A DNA stretch of 64,000 nt, taken from assembly GCF_000027005.1 (NCBI RefSeq), contig NC_012963.1:1178001-1242000 (forward strand). Direction: 5' to 3'. The DNA comes from Komagataella phaffii GS115 (Eukaryota; Ascomycota; Pichiomycetes; Pichiales; Pichiaceae). The notes under the pieces are model-generated. The model was given only the letters and a program-made list of their open reading frames with translations, made no database searches and was not told where the DNA came from. A program made the position numbers and the translations under genes. Below, one piece after another: positions 30,501 to 38,368 of this stretch (its first letter is position 1; every line of letters starts with the position of its first letter).

Positions 30501-31055
30501 CATAAATGGGGATTCTTTGTGCAACAACAGAATGCCCAGCTGCCAACCTCAAATCCATTTGATGATGTGGCGAAGCTGAAACTGGAGGATAATAGTGCAA
30601 TTGTAGACGAAGACAGTAAGAGTCAGTTACCTGAAGATGTATCAATCAAAACTCCAAACGGAAATGCTTGGGTGCCAATTTCAGGGAAGATTCCCTCCGG
30701 ATCTCAGTTGAAGGCAGCCCTACTCAAACTTAAAGGTATTGAAAGTATTGACGAACTCATTGAGAGAATAAACAGTGAAAATCAAGAATTAGAGACGATT
30801 TATAAACTGGTTAGTAATGCTCAACGTGAACCACAACCAGAGTTATTATCACCCAGTGCATCCCAAAGTAACATAGCCAGCCAAAAAACAGCTTCTGCCA
30901 ACATGATGGATTCACAAGAGTCTATGAATAAATCTGAAGTTGATGAATCCAGCTCAGCAGAACCACGTTTGAATCCTGAGGATGAGGAAGCTGTCGATAA
31001 GGCATACGATAAGTTATTAGAAGAGGTTGTCAGAGATCGTACCAAAACTAAATAG
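27573..31055 (+). CDS. GIP3: Gip3/Her1-like LRR protein with PP1-binding motif
   Basis: The 1160-residue product has a disordered Ser-rich N-terminal part, leucine-rich repeats at about residues 420-740 (LDLSQQKI, LDLSGNPKIFP) and a charged C-terminus. An RVTF motif at residues 233-236, within LKRVTFAVQKL, fits the RVxF docking site for protein phosphatase 1. S. cerevisiae Gip3 and its paralogue Her1 have the same size and layout, and Gip3 regulates Glc7 localisation. The next block, IPSRKPRRGNVLVPNDL, looks conserved. The ATG at 27573 is the first in frame. Assignment to GIP3 over HER1 is arbitrary. Confidence 0.7.
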   Translation: MSETSQNGVSNGDVDWLFRGKQGKKLAKRATDIKSSELVKKSLGLNDKVENFSIQIPGVSASKEPMAGFTKVDSEPKSAPRGIIKSKTDLTSSRQEAQHDGSTRRRSLSTGTVQQLPTEPRNMPVPNRSTSSGGEGLSRCSSTGKKSLFSSLSSKLKAGQTVGSNSTSSLDKGIFGRRKRGAEKSDKSPLSTPSTPSISTSPTSETGLAHLTRLETSEKLPNAGALSTVSLKRVTFAVQKLQDDPQQQIPSRKPRRGNVLVPNDLVGGIPKLNIGISLSTDEHSKVDERELKLAVESREKACKESEKHALEAHHSARQLAKETASYLNSSKTSKGFSSQQDPKVPFSVSSPPTHVAIDSPIHQHVDYFQKQKKESEKSEEPTLELIYTRCCHLREILPIPATLKQLANKSAPLQVLKLLNPKPTLIDVLSFSDFLAITPITTVILDNVFLTHQMLKVILSSLVNSRWLEKLSLRNVPINEEGWLFLSKFLMNNKSITKLDLSQQKIKSELSKTHSRSKRNWKLLTDALSVRGGICELVINGCNLTFPDFDYLLTNGVSLSTLRLGVANAGLNLEKMDVLCRWISQPTSTCCGIDLGFNDFSTLELVQPLIDVFTAKKATKLNFLSLNSTNLTPEIANRFIESLVNVESLRFLDLSGNPKIFPKVIPTLTQYLPKYKSLRRVHFELADLTSDEVIAISSAFPDCKELIHVSFLGNPEAHDYATIATLYTAIRRSNIHTLDIEFDQIEDEELTSKIAIYMMINMQKSINKDFNLKFEDDIFFDASILTKTAEKLLNKDGSSSASEKSLLTQESKIAGFLQSTEYLQKQLHSRIDELFEKRLQGKISLEDKETLLRLCLLDNSLEKVLNLLDENRALEKIPSNSNDRSSAAKTDAVASAVIQSGPILSPHLHYAESKEPGYFSATQSFDAEAPHNVVIDTTQDGLNVPVDSSTGKPVLMRRSSSYSTQGKLQEEEEGEFHKWGFFVQQQNAQLPTSNPFDDVAKLKLEDNSAIVDEDSKSQLPEDVSIKTPNGNAWVPISGKIPSGSQLKAALLKLKGIESIDELIERINSENQELETIYKLVSNAQREPQPELLSPSASQSNIASQKTASANMMDSQESMNKSEVDESSSAEPRLNPEDEEAVDKAYDKLLEEVVRDRTKTK

Positions 31056-31135
31056 AAAGGTTTTTTTATCCATTGTATATATGCTTATTATTTATTTGCG
31101 GACCTAAGTCTCCCCCTTTCTTGCTTGGCTTGGAA

Positions 31136-31828
31136 TCATTTTTCAAGATTAAACTTCCTCAATAACGTTTCTTGGTTGCCTTTTAGTATCAATCGGTAGA
31201 GAGACCAAAATACACTTTGATTCAATCTTCGGTAAACTAATCGAACTCTTTCTACCGTTTGTTTTTTTTCTTCATCTGAAAATTGGGTAGTTTTTTCAAT
31301 TTCAATTGATTGCAACTCTAAATTGTTTGGGATCTCTCCAGAATTAGGAGAAACTTTCGGAATAAAGTTTTTCAAGTCGATAGAAACATCAATGGACTCT
31401 TGAATATGAGAGGTTAGCGGTTCCTGTATAGGGCGGCACTGTTTTGTAAAGCTGGAAGCCGATTCTACTTTCAGCTTGTTTAACACGATTAAGCCTAGAC
31501 AACTCAGTATGAAAAAGGAGAGGAATAAGATAGACGAGAGGACCAGTTTTCCATAAATATGTTGATTCAAGAAGATATTAAACCCCATTACAAGTAGATT
31601 TACCAAAGCTCCACTATCGTATAAATTCAGAAGCTTCTTTAGGGCCTTTTCATTGTCAATAGATGGACACTTCTTTAGTTGAACCTTAAGTAGGTCGAAA
31701 AGAGTTTTGAAACGACTAGTAATAGCTTTCAGCAATTCAACTGTTTGGTCACAAACAGCATGGCTAGTGAAGATTGAGGAGTTCAAGATATCTGGTGCCA
31801 AAATATTTGAATGCTTAGCCTTTGTCAT
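31136..31828 (-). CDS. Orphan membrane protein of unknown function
   Basis: From the first in-frame ATG (31828) the product is 230 residues. It has a hydrophobic stretch at about residues 77-90 and a clear membrane helix near residues 97-118 (LVLSSILFLSFFILSCLGLIVL). Polar, Lys/Gln-rich flanks follow, and the C-terminal helical region is basic. The frame runs upstream another 32 codons without ATG and encodes a further hydrophobic segment (KGLAFVIFVIKL), so a 5' exon is possible. A membrane-shaping or organelle protein is conceivable, but nothing diagnostic was found. It is convergent with the GIP3-like gene. Confidence 0.55.
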   Translation of the reverse strand: MTKAKHSNILAPDILNSSIFTSHAVCDQTVELLKAITSRFKTLFDLLKVQLKKCPSIDNEKALKKLLNLYDSGALVNLLVMGFNIFLNQHIYGKLVLSSILFLSFFILSCLGLIVLNKLKVESASSFTKQCRPIQEPLTSHIQESIDVSIDLKNFIPKVSPNSGEIPNNLELQSIEIEKTTQFSDEEKKQTVERVRLVYRRLNQSVFWSLYRLILKGNQETLLRKFNLEK

Positions 31829-32047
31829 AGCAGAGAGTTTAATGACAAAAATCACAAACGCGAGACCTTTATACCACCTCTTGATCTGAAGTAAGACATT
31901 GACGTCAAGACTGCTGTAGATCAAAGCGAAAAGTGCACACGATCAAATAGCTAGCCTTATGTTACTAATCTGGCAACAATAAATTAGTGATGAAAGAAGG
32001 CTTGTTTTTACACTATAGTGTACAGCAGTACTTTTGGTTTAGATCAT

Positions 32048-32119
32048 GGGCGTGTGGTCTAGTGGTATGATTCTCGCTTTGGGTGCGAGAGGCCCTGGGT
32101 TCAATTCCCAGCTCGCCCC
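32048..32119 (+). tRNA. tRNA-Pro (anticodon TGG), copy 1
   Basis: This is a 72-base cloverleaf without intron. The acceptor is GGGCGTG/CTCGCCC with one U-U mismatch, the A-box TGGTCTAGTGG, the anticodon loop TTTGGGT inside the CTCGC/GCGAG stem, and the T-loop GGTTCAATTCC. T-runs follow for Pol III termination. Confidence 0.96.
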
Positions 32120-32274
32120 GATTTTGTTTTTCTTTGTTTGCTTCAACTTGGAAAATGTATTGTCATCATCACGGGCCTATTAATCTTCAGCACGCTGGAG
32201 GTTAAAAAAGGTTTTTTTTTCAGATACTCTTTGTTCAGAAATAGTGGTCATCAGTCATTCTAAACATCATTATC

Positions 32275-32346
32275 GGGCGTGTGGTCTAGTGGTATGATTC
32301 TCGCTTTGGGTGCGAGAGGCCCTGGGTTCAATTCCCAGCTCGCCCC
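32275..32346 (+). tRNA. tRNA-Pro (anticodon TGG), copy 2
   Basis: It is identical over all 72 bases to the copy 227 bases upstream, but its flanks differ. A T5 run at ~32350 can terminate Pol III. The pair is a tandem duplication kept identical by selection or conversion. Confidence 0.96.
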
Positions 32347-32529
32347 GAACTTTTTGTTCTTTATTGTCTTGGAGTGCATTCCTCAGTTTAGTTGGTGGAA
32401 TCCAAAAATAGGATTTCGTACCTTTAGGGATTCCTCCAAGTCAAACTTAACATTTTGCTCACACTGCGCTTAATCGACCCTTAATTCATCTCTTCCACAC
32501 GTTTTCTTTAACCACATACAAGGGTTCCT

Positions 32530-33597
32530 ATGACGGACTATGTCACTTCTAAGCGGCCAGATAACGTGCTCAATTGGACAAGTATTCATGTATCGTCCTG
32601 GATAGGGGAGACTATTCCTGAGATCGATCCAAGTCTACTCCAAAATTTTTTAGAACATGACATTGCGGGAGATGTTCTACCCTACTTGAAGTCTGAAGAT
32701 CTGAAGGAAATTGGGATCAACGAGCTCAAGCACAGAATCTCTATAAAAAAGAACATTCATGAACTTCTTGTGAGCAATGAAAAGCACATTGATACCAGTA
32801 TTCTATCAGACACCGCTACCGAGCTAGGAACTTTGATACTGACTAATAAATTCATAACCCAGATGGCGAACAGAAAGAATGTTGTAGATGATTCCACTCA
32901 TCATTCGAATAACAGAAGGCTCACTGAACAGTTTAATAAGCTTCGCAAAGATCTTTTGCCGATATTCAAATGGATCAAGGAGACCCAACCATTACCCACT
33001 CCAGAGAATACACATTTCGCAAATATGGGTTCAGTACCAGCATCTCCTGTGGAGCATACTTCAGGTGAGTCAACATTGTCTAACCCCAGTCTAAGCACCA
33101 TCAATGCTGGCGAAGGAGTGAACTCTGCAGTTGCAGGGCAATCTCTCGGGAGGAAACCTACATTATCCTCCAGAAGACAATCACATGCTTTGTCTCCAAC
33201 TGGTGAACACCTGAATGTGTCATCATCATCTCCTTCGACGGGGAATTTTGAAACTCTGAATGGAGAAAGACCCAATCTTAGATCTGCTTCGTCAGGATCA
33301 CAGGAACATACTGAGAACGAACTATTGAAGCCGTTGAGAGTTAAAGCAGATGAGCCTTGCTATAAGGTGATTCAGAATGCCATGAAAAGACATGGCTTAT
33401 CGGTAGATGATTGGCGCAAGTATGCTTTGGTCATCTGCTATGGAGATGAAGAACGAGTACTAGGCTTACATGAAAAACCTGGGAGTATCTTCAAGGAACT
33501 CAAAGATCAGAAACAGAATCCTGCAATCATGCTTCGTCAAATTGACACTAATAATGACGATCAGAACCATATTGAAACCCCTGGAGGGAGATTATGA
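32530..33597 (+). CDS. STE50: Ste50, SAM/RA adaptor of the Ste11 MAPKKK
   Basis: Ste50 tethers Ste11 to Cdc42 and Opy2 in the mating, filamentous and HOG pathways. The 355-residue product (S. cerevisiae 346) has an N-terminal SAM domain at ~14-80 (VSSWIGETIPEIDPSLLQNF, LKSEDLKEIGINELKHRI) that would pair with the Ste11 SAM. A Ser/Thr-rich linker follows. A Ras-association domain at ~268-345 has KVIQNAMKRHGLSVDDWRKY and the block ALVICYGDEERVLGLHEKP. No PRE is visible in its short promoter, which begins just after the second tRNA-Pro. Confidence 0.93.
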   Translation: MTDYVTSKRPDNVLNWTSIHVSSWIGETIPEIDPSLLQNFLEHDIAGDVLPYLKSEDLKEIGINELKHRISIKKNIHELLVSNEKHIDTSILSDTATELGTLILTNKFITQMANRKNVVDDSTHHSNNRRLTEQFNKLRKDLLPIFKWIKETQPLPTPENTHFANMGSVPASPVEHTSGESTLSNPSLSTINAGEGVNSAVAGQSLGRKPTLSSRRQSHALSPTGEHLNVSSSSPSTGNFETLNGERPNLRSASSGSQEHTENELLKPLRVKADEPCYKVIQNAMKRHGLSVDDWRKYALVICYGDEERVLGLHEKPGSIFKELKDQKQNPAIMLRQIDTNNDDQNHIETPGGRL

Positions 33598-33694
33598 ATT
33601 ATAATATAAAGTCTACCGATATTGTTACAGATAATTGTAATATGAGTTATGCAAAGTATGAAAAGAGAAGAAAGAGGTATCATTCTCTTTTCCT

Positions 33695-34543
33695 TTAGTA
33701 CGGTCTGAACCGTTTACGTTCTTTCATCACCTTGATCTTCTCCTGGTCGTCCTTGAATTTTTTCAACAAGTCGTTCATTTCCAGCTTTTTCTTCTCTCGG
33801 ATTTGGAACTTGTAGAAATCTTGTTTTTCCTTCTTCTTCATCTTTTCCTGAGCCTGGGCAAGAATCTCAGAGTTGTTGGTCTTGACCCTACCCAATATCT
33901 CATCTCTGGTTTTCTTGTGGGGTCCAACAACTGTTATGAAACCATCTTCATCTACGGTGGATCCTAATTTACTCAATTCCTCGTAACTTGTTTCCTCTCT
34001 TCTATTGAACTCTGACATGTCTTGGAAGATGGATCTGTTCAATTGGGCAATGTCCAATATATGAGATTGGGCCAGTTTCCTATATCTTGCAGACCCCAGA
34101 GGGTCAGCCAAAGTCCACACGGGGCATCTGGATGACTTTACAAGCTTTTTGATACATTGGTAAGCTAAATCACAAGCATCTTGGTCAATGAATGTGATCA
34201 AAGAACAATGGTTTGGGAGATGTGGAAATGGAGATTGTTTATGAGTAACCAAATCTGAGGTTAACTTGGCTAAATTTATGCTGGAGTCCTTCTTGCACTC
34301 TACAAAACTTTCTATTATGGCGCCTGTGGCATGTTTCCCAAAAAACTGTTTTAAGGTGGCTAATCCTGATCCTAAGGGAATGTTAACTATGAAAAGGGAC
34401 CTGGAAGATAATCCTTCATCCTTGGAAGAATGTTTTTTTATGTAAATGTAATGTGCGGCCTTGGGTACCTTCCCGCTGGGTGCGTGAAACAGAACAGGAA
34501 GCACAACAAACCCTTTTATCTCTTGGACGCTGGCCAACTCCAT
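33695..34543 (-). CDS. RRP7: Rrp7, 90S pre-ribosome (UTP-C) component
   Basis: Rrp7 works with the CURI/UTP-C complex in early 18S rRNA processing. The 282-residue product has an N-terminal RRM-like region (SLFIVNIPLGSGLATLKQFF) as in the family. A helical middle follows, and the C-terminus is the typical Rrp7 domain (VDEDGFITVVGPHKKTRDE, then a Lys-rich helix and KERKRFRPY). The ATG at 34543 (MELASVQEIKGF) is chosen because the longer frame adds a non-family hydrophobic stretch and starts at a non-ATG codon. The 12-mer shared with the EMG1 promoter lies 115 bases upstream. Confidence 0.9.
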   Translation of the reverse strand: MELASVQEIKGFVVLPVLFHAPSGKVPKAAHYIYIKKHSSKDEGLSSRSLFIVNIPLGSGLATLKQFFGKHATGAIIESFVECKKDSSINLAKLTSDLVTHKQSPFPHLPNHCSLITFIDQDACDLAYQCIKKLVKSSRCPVWTLADPLGSARYRKLAQSHILDIAQLNRSIFQDMSEFNRREETSYEELSKLGSTVDEDGFITVVGPHKKTRDEILGRVKTNNSEILAQAQEKMKKKEKQDFYKFQIREKKKLEMNDLLKKFKDDQEKIKVMKERKRFRPY

Positions 34544-34657
34544 TGTATGAACTTGGTAAAGTGTCGGTGTGAGGGAAATGAGAGAAAAAATGTTGATGTC
34601 TAACAGGGTAAACATCAGTACCTCAGTAAAAACGAGACCAGTTCCAGTTCTGCTCGC

Positions 34658-34669
34658 TCCGCCCAGCAG
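34658..34669. promoter_or_regulatory. Recurring 12-mer TCCGCCCAGCAG (copy 2)
   Basis: It lies between SDH7 and RRP7, 115 bases upstream of the RRP7 start, and is identical to the copy in the EMG1/LCD1 promoter. The surrounding sequence is unrelated. Confidence 0.4.
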
Positions 34670-34699
34670 AAGGAGAGAGATAGGGGACGCACAAGTCCT

Positions 34700-35014
34700 C
34701 TAGAAGTTCTGTGTCTCTTTCATCAACTCATATAGCTGGCCGACCTGTTCAGGTGACATTTTGTCTAGTTCCTGTTTGGATAACTTGTAATCTTTCCACT
34801 GGCCGTCAGAGATCATTTGAAGGTAATCTTGCCAGCTTTGTAGAAAACCAACAATGTGGATTGGGTTATCCGTATTCTTGTGTAGTTTAAACTCCTGTTT
34901 GACATAACTATCACCTAAGGATCTTTGCAATGCGGGAAGTTGTCTATGAGCTCTAAGTATCTCACGAAACAGCTTTAGCGGAGGCAATAAAGGACTTTTC
35001 TTTGCTTTAAGCAT
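34700..35014 (-). CDS. SDH7: Succinate dehydrogenase assembly factor Sdh7/Acn9
   Basis: Sdh7 (SDHAF3, Acn9) is a small LYR-family mitochondrial matrix protein that helps iron-sulfur cluster insertion into Sdh2. The 104-residue product has the family core: [19 protein letters not shown], then [19 protein letters not shown] and [11 protein letters not shown]. The LYR motif is degenerate here (LFR in LKLFREIL), as in many homologues. The ATG at 35014 gives a Lys-rich start that could serve as a short presequence. It lies on the same strand as RRP7, head to tail with it. Confidence 0.92.
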   Translation of the reverse strand: MLKAKKSPLLPPLKLFREILRAHRQLPALQRSLGDSYVKQEFKLHKNTDNPIHIVGFLQSWQDYLQMISDGQWKDYKLSKQELDKMSPEQVGQLYELMKETQNF

Positions 35015-35608
35015 TGTTTGAGATGTAATTGGGGGAGAAATGGATGAGACCAGAAGGGCGCGAAGGAATTTAAGATGAAGCCGCTCTCTGATGGGGGGGG
35101 GCCTGCCCAGAAAATATCCTAGAAAGTCTTTGTGACGATTACAATATAAGTGAAATCATAACGGAAAACATCAATCACAAAACTATCCTGAAAACTCTCA
35201 TTGCAGATCCTCCCCCCTCTCTTTCTCCTCTCCCCCATATGACCAAAGTTTGCCCACCGCTGTTCCCGCAAAATCTCCCCACGAAACTCAATTATTCATC
35301 GACTTACCCGGCTGGCACGCAAATTTCTTAACAGAACTATTTTTTCTGGGTCTTCTCGCCTGAGGAAAAAAAAAGTTCGTCGGATCCTTTCATTTTAACC
35401 CTACAAGCACTTGGATCGTATTGCCAAAACCCAGCATAAAGAGCTTTTGTTACACTGAGTTTCTAAACCAACAAAGCCAATAATTTAGCCAGGTTGAGCC
35501 ATTCAGATTGACATATACTTCCCCAAACATCCTTCTTCTTTTATTTTCCGTTCAACTATTCTAGATTTTTCTCTTTAGGAAAAGAAAGTTTTGCCATCGT
35601 TTTTGAGA
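35015..35608. other. Divergent promoter region SDH7/SRO9
   Basis: The 594 bases include a G9 run near 35093-35101, CT-rich tracts and a Reb1 consensus TTACCCG at 35304-35310. The right third is probably the SRO9 5' leader. No RNA gene was recognised. Confidence 0.45.
35304..35310. promoter_or_regulatory. Reb1 site (TTACCCG) upstream of SRO9
   Basis: This is an exact match to the Reb1 general-regulatory-factor core, ~300 bases from the SRO9 start and ~290 from SDH7, where it could clear nucleosomes for both. Confidence 0.4.
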
Positions 35609-36991
35609 ATGTCGTACGCTATTGCTGCCGCTAATGGATCCTCTAAGGAAGCCACCGAGATAGAACTATCCACTGAACTTGCTAAGACTGCCATTGCTGA
35701 TTCTCCAGTCGAATCAGCTGGTGACGAGGACAAAACACCATCACCCAAATCAGAGAAGAATAGCAAACCAAAGGACAAGTCCACCAAACAAGACGATGCA
35801 GAATTGGAGGCCGAAAAGATTAAAAAGAGCTTGGCTCCAGCCCCCGTTCCTGTGGTGAATGCTTGGGGTAGTAGTATACCGTCCGCAGCTATTGATGAAA
35901 TAGTCAAAACCAAGGATGACATTTTAACCGCCGCCTCACGAGAGAATTCAAAGAGCTCCTCCAAGCCTGCGGCAGCCAAACAGGGTAAAGAGAAATGGGT
36001 CCCATTCAAAGCTGCTGTAGTTCTTCCAGCTGCTCCCAAACCAGTTTCTTCGAAGTCCCAGAAGAAAAATAAGAAGAAGGTGAAGGACCAGTCGAACAAG
36101 CAGAATAGGAAGAAAACACCTATTAAGCAGCAGCAGCATCAACAGCAAGCACAAATTAAGGGTTCAGACGAAAATAACAAGAAGCTGGACAAGAAACAAC
36201 CTAACGGTACCAGCACAGAGTCAGCTGTCGCTCCAATCGCCACTCCTCTAGAGTTTAATGAACAGCAAACTGCTACCGCTAAAGCCGTCCCCCCTCAGGT
36301 ACCACAACAGGACAATTTGGATCAAGTCGAGCAGCCTATATCTACTTCAGACGACCACCAGCATGAGCAGTCCCAACAGAACCTGCACGCTCACCACAAC
36401 CACCAAAATAACCACAAACCTTACAGACAGTTCAACAATGGATACCGCAAATACCAGGGTCGCCAACAATACAACAACAACAATGGTGTATTCATCCCAT
36501 TCAACAATAGGCAACAGCACCCACAAGGATTTCACGGTTTCATTCCAGCATATTCTCCAAATGCTTTCCATCCAAGACCTTTCCAGCCTATATATCCACA
36601 GCAGGCCGCCGCATTTGCTGCACAAGATCCCCTCCCTAGCTTAACTTATCAGCTAGATTACTATTTCTCATTAGAAAACTTGGTCAAGGATATATATTTG
36701 AGGAAACAAATGAACTCTCAAGGTTTCATCCCATTGACTGTGATCTTCAACTTTTTCCGGGTCAACGCTCTAAGTTCTGGCAACTATCATTTAGTTGTGG
36801 ATGCCTTGAAGTACTGTATGAACATTGAGTCTCGTGGTTCGGACAATGGAATTAAGATCAGGGCCCTCAATGATTGGGAAAAGTGGGTTTTACCCTTTTC
36901 CCAAAGAGAAGAGTCTGGTAAGGATGAATCTGTTCCTGAACCAGTTTCCGAAATCATTCAAACGGAGGTTGAGGCTTCTACTTCAACATGA
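35609..36991 (+). CDS. SRO9: Sro9/Slf1 La-motif RNA-binding protein
   Basis: Sro9 is a cytoplasmic La-related protein that binds polysome-associated mRNAs. The 460-residue product has a long low-complexity N-terminal part, first charged and then rich in Gln, His, Asn and Pro. A La motif lies at about residues 345-405 (LTYQLDYYFSLENLVKDIYL, RKQMNSQGFIPLTVIFNF). A short acidic tail follows. No RRM follows the La motif, as in Sro9 and Slf1 (about 434-447 residues). The ATG at 35609 is the first in frame. Confidence 0.9.
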   Translation: MSYAIAAANGSSKEATEIELSTELAKTAIADSPVESAGDEDKTPSPKSEKNSKPKDKSTKQDDAELEAEKIKKSLAPAPVPVVNAWGSSIPSAAIDEIVKTKDDILTAASRENSKSSSKPAAAKQGKEKWVPFKAAVVLPAAPKPVSSKSQKKNKKKVKDQSNKQNRKKTPIKQQQHQQQAQIKGSDENNKKLDKKQPNGTSTESAVAPIATPLEFNEQQTATAKAVPPQVPQQDNLDQVEQPISTSDDHQHEQSQQNLHAHHNHQNNHKPYRQFNNGYRKYQGRQQYNNNNGVFIPFNNRQQHPQGFHGFIPAYSPNAFHPRPFQPIYPQQAAAFAAQDPLPSLTYQLDYYFSLENLVKDIYLRKQMNSQGFIPLTVIFNFFRVNALSSGNYHLVVDALKYCMNIESRGSDNGIKIRALNDWEKWVLPFSQREESGKDESVPEPVSEIIQTEVEASTST

Positions 36992-37239
36992 TTCTGCCTC
37001 TATTACATGAACCTTCTTCAGAAAAGTTTTCAATGCATTTTTTTGTAAATATTGACCGCACACATTACTCTATGATAGAGATAAAGAAAAAGACGAAATG
37101 AAAATGATTATTAAGTATAAAGATCTGATCCTATGAAGAAAAAAAAATACTAAAAAAAATTTAAAATTGCCAACCAATCCCTTTCAAGTTGTAGTGTTAG
37201 GATAGATTCATGTCTATTAACAATAAAACTACCCCACAA

Positions 37240-37917
37240 CTACTGAGTAAAGAAACCTTTGAGACCTTTCCAACGTTCATTGTTGTACATGAATTCTAAA
37301 CTATTCCGCAAGCTGGGATGAAGGAATATCGGGTCCGATTGATACAAATACATGCAGCAGCCCCATGACAACATAGAATAAATATACCATGACACGTTCT
37401 CAATCATTCTTTTGCTTTGCTGGTGGACCTTTGGTGTTGTATTTGGATCGGAGGTTCTACTTTGGGACAGTTTCACTGCAATCATTTTCCCTATTGCCAG
37501 TATCATACGAGAAGAGCAATATAATGTTACCTGATGGGTGATATTTCTGGAAAATAGTTTTCCTCCAGTAGGCTGCCCGTAGACTAATAAACCAGCGATA
37601 GCTCCAGCAATAAAATGAATGTACTTCTTGCGACTAGCTTTGTTATGTTTCAATATGACATGTTTTACCGCAAATAAAACTCCTTTGTAGACAATTGCGA
37701 AAGCCGCCAGTATCCATGCATGTTCACAGGACAGCTTTAACGCCTTATAGATTGTGTCTCCAATAGGTTGCTTCCTTTTGAAAACGAGGGCCAAAGCCAG
37801 CGCATGTGCAAATCTTAATCTTCCTCCATAAACCACTCCGTTCCTTGACGCTCTGAACACGTTAAGGAAATCTGTAAGGGTTTCTGTGCTCTCAATATTA
37901 TCGGTAGGAGAGTCCAT
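37240..37917 (-). CDS. PMP24/PXMP4-type peroxisomal membrane protein
   Basis: This is a Tim17-family membrane protein of peroxisomes. The 225-residue product has the family landmarks NGVVYGGRLRFAHALALALV, then ILAAFAIVYKGVLF and HFIAGAIAGLLVYGQ, giving about four membrane segments. The loop between the first two segments is basic. S. cerevisiae lacks an obvious PMP24, while methylotrophic and filamentous fungi keep one. The function is uncertain, with pore or protein-docking roles proposed for relatives. It is convergent with SRO9 and divergent from ATG22. Confidence 0.8.
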   Translation of the reverse strand: MDSPTDNIESTETLTDFLNVFRASRNGVVYGGRLRFAHALALALVFKRKQPIGDTIYKALKLSCEHAWILAAFAIVYKGVLFAVKHVILKHNKASRKKYIHFIAGAIAGLLVYGQPTGGKLFSRNITHQVTLYCSSRMILAIGKMIAVKLSQSRTSDPNTTPKVHQQSKRMIENVSWYIYSMLSWGCCMYLYQSDPIFLHPSLRNSLEFMYNNERWKGLKGFFTQ

Positions 37918-38368
37918 AAGATATATATCGAGAAAGTTGTACGGTAGAAAGACGCATTTGGCTTATTTATATACTTTTCCCTTACACAAGAAACTGTGAT
38001 GCCTGTGAAAATAAGTTTGCATGTGAATATGCATGGGTGTTGAAGGAGATGCCATTTCTGACATCTGACATCTTCTTTGACTGAAATTATGAGCTTGAGA
38101 CTCTGTTCCGAAACACGCTAATAGTTGGGGTTTGATCCACGCATTGTCTAGTACTTTAGTGCAAACGAAGCAGTCTCGGCTTTTCATTCATAATACTCAC
38201 AACATCGTTTGATTCAGATATAAGTTCACCTTGTCCAGTCCACACTGGATAGGCCATGTAACATCCAACATCTTCGCACATCCCAACCCCACAACAATAA
38301 AGTATCTATCCATCGAATGAAGTTCTGCTACCACATGGCCCATTGCTTTGATTGCTTACACTTAGAAA
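37918..38368. other. Divergent promoter region PMP24/ATG22
   Basis: The region is 451 bases with a TATA-like run close to the PMP24 start. No conserved frame or RNA gene was recognised. The short minus-strand frame at 37963-38187 has no family features. Confidence 0.4.

Noticed and set aside
35093..35101. G9 run as a functional element
   Set aside because: An isolated homopolymer in a promoter region; a G-quadruplex needs several G-tracts and none are near.
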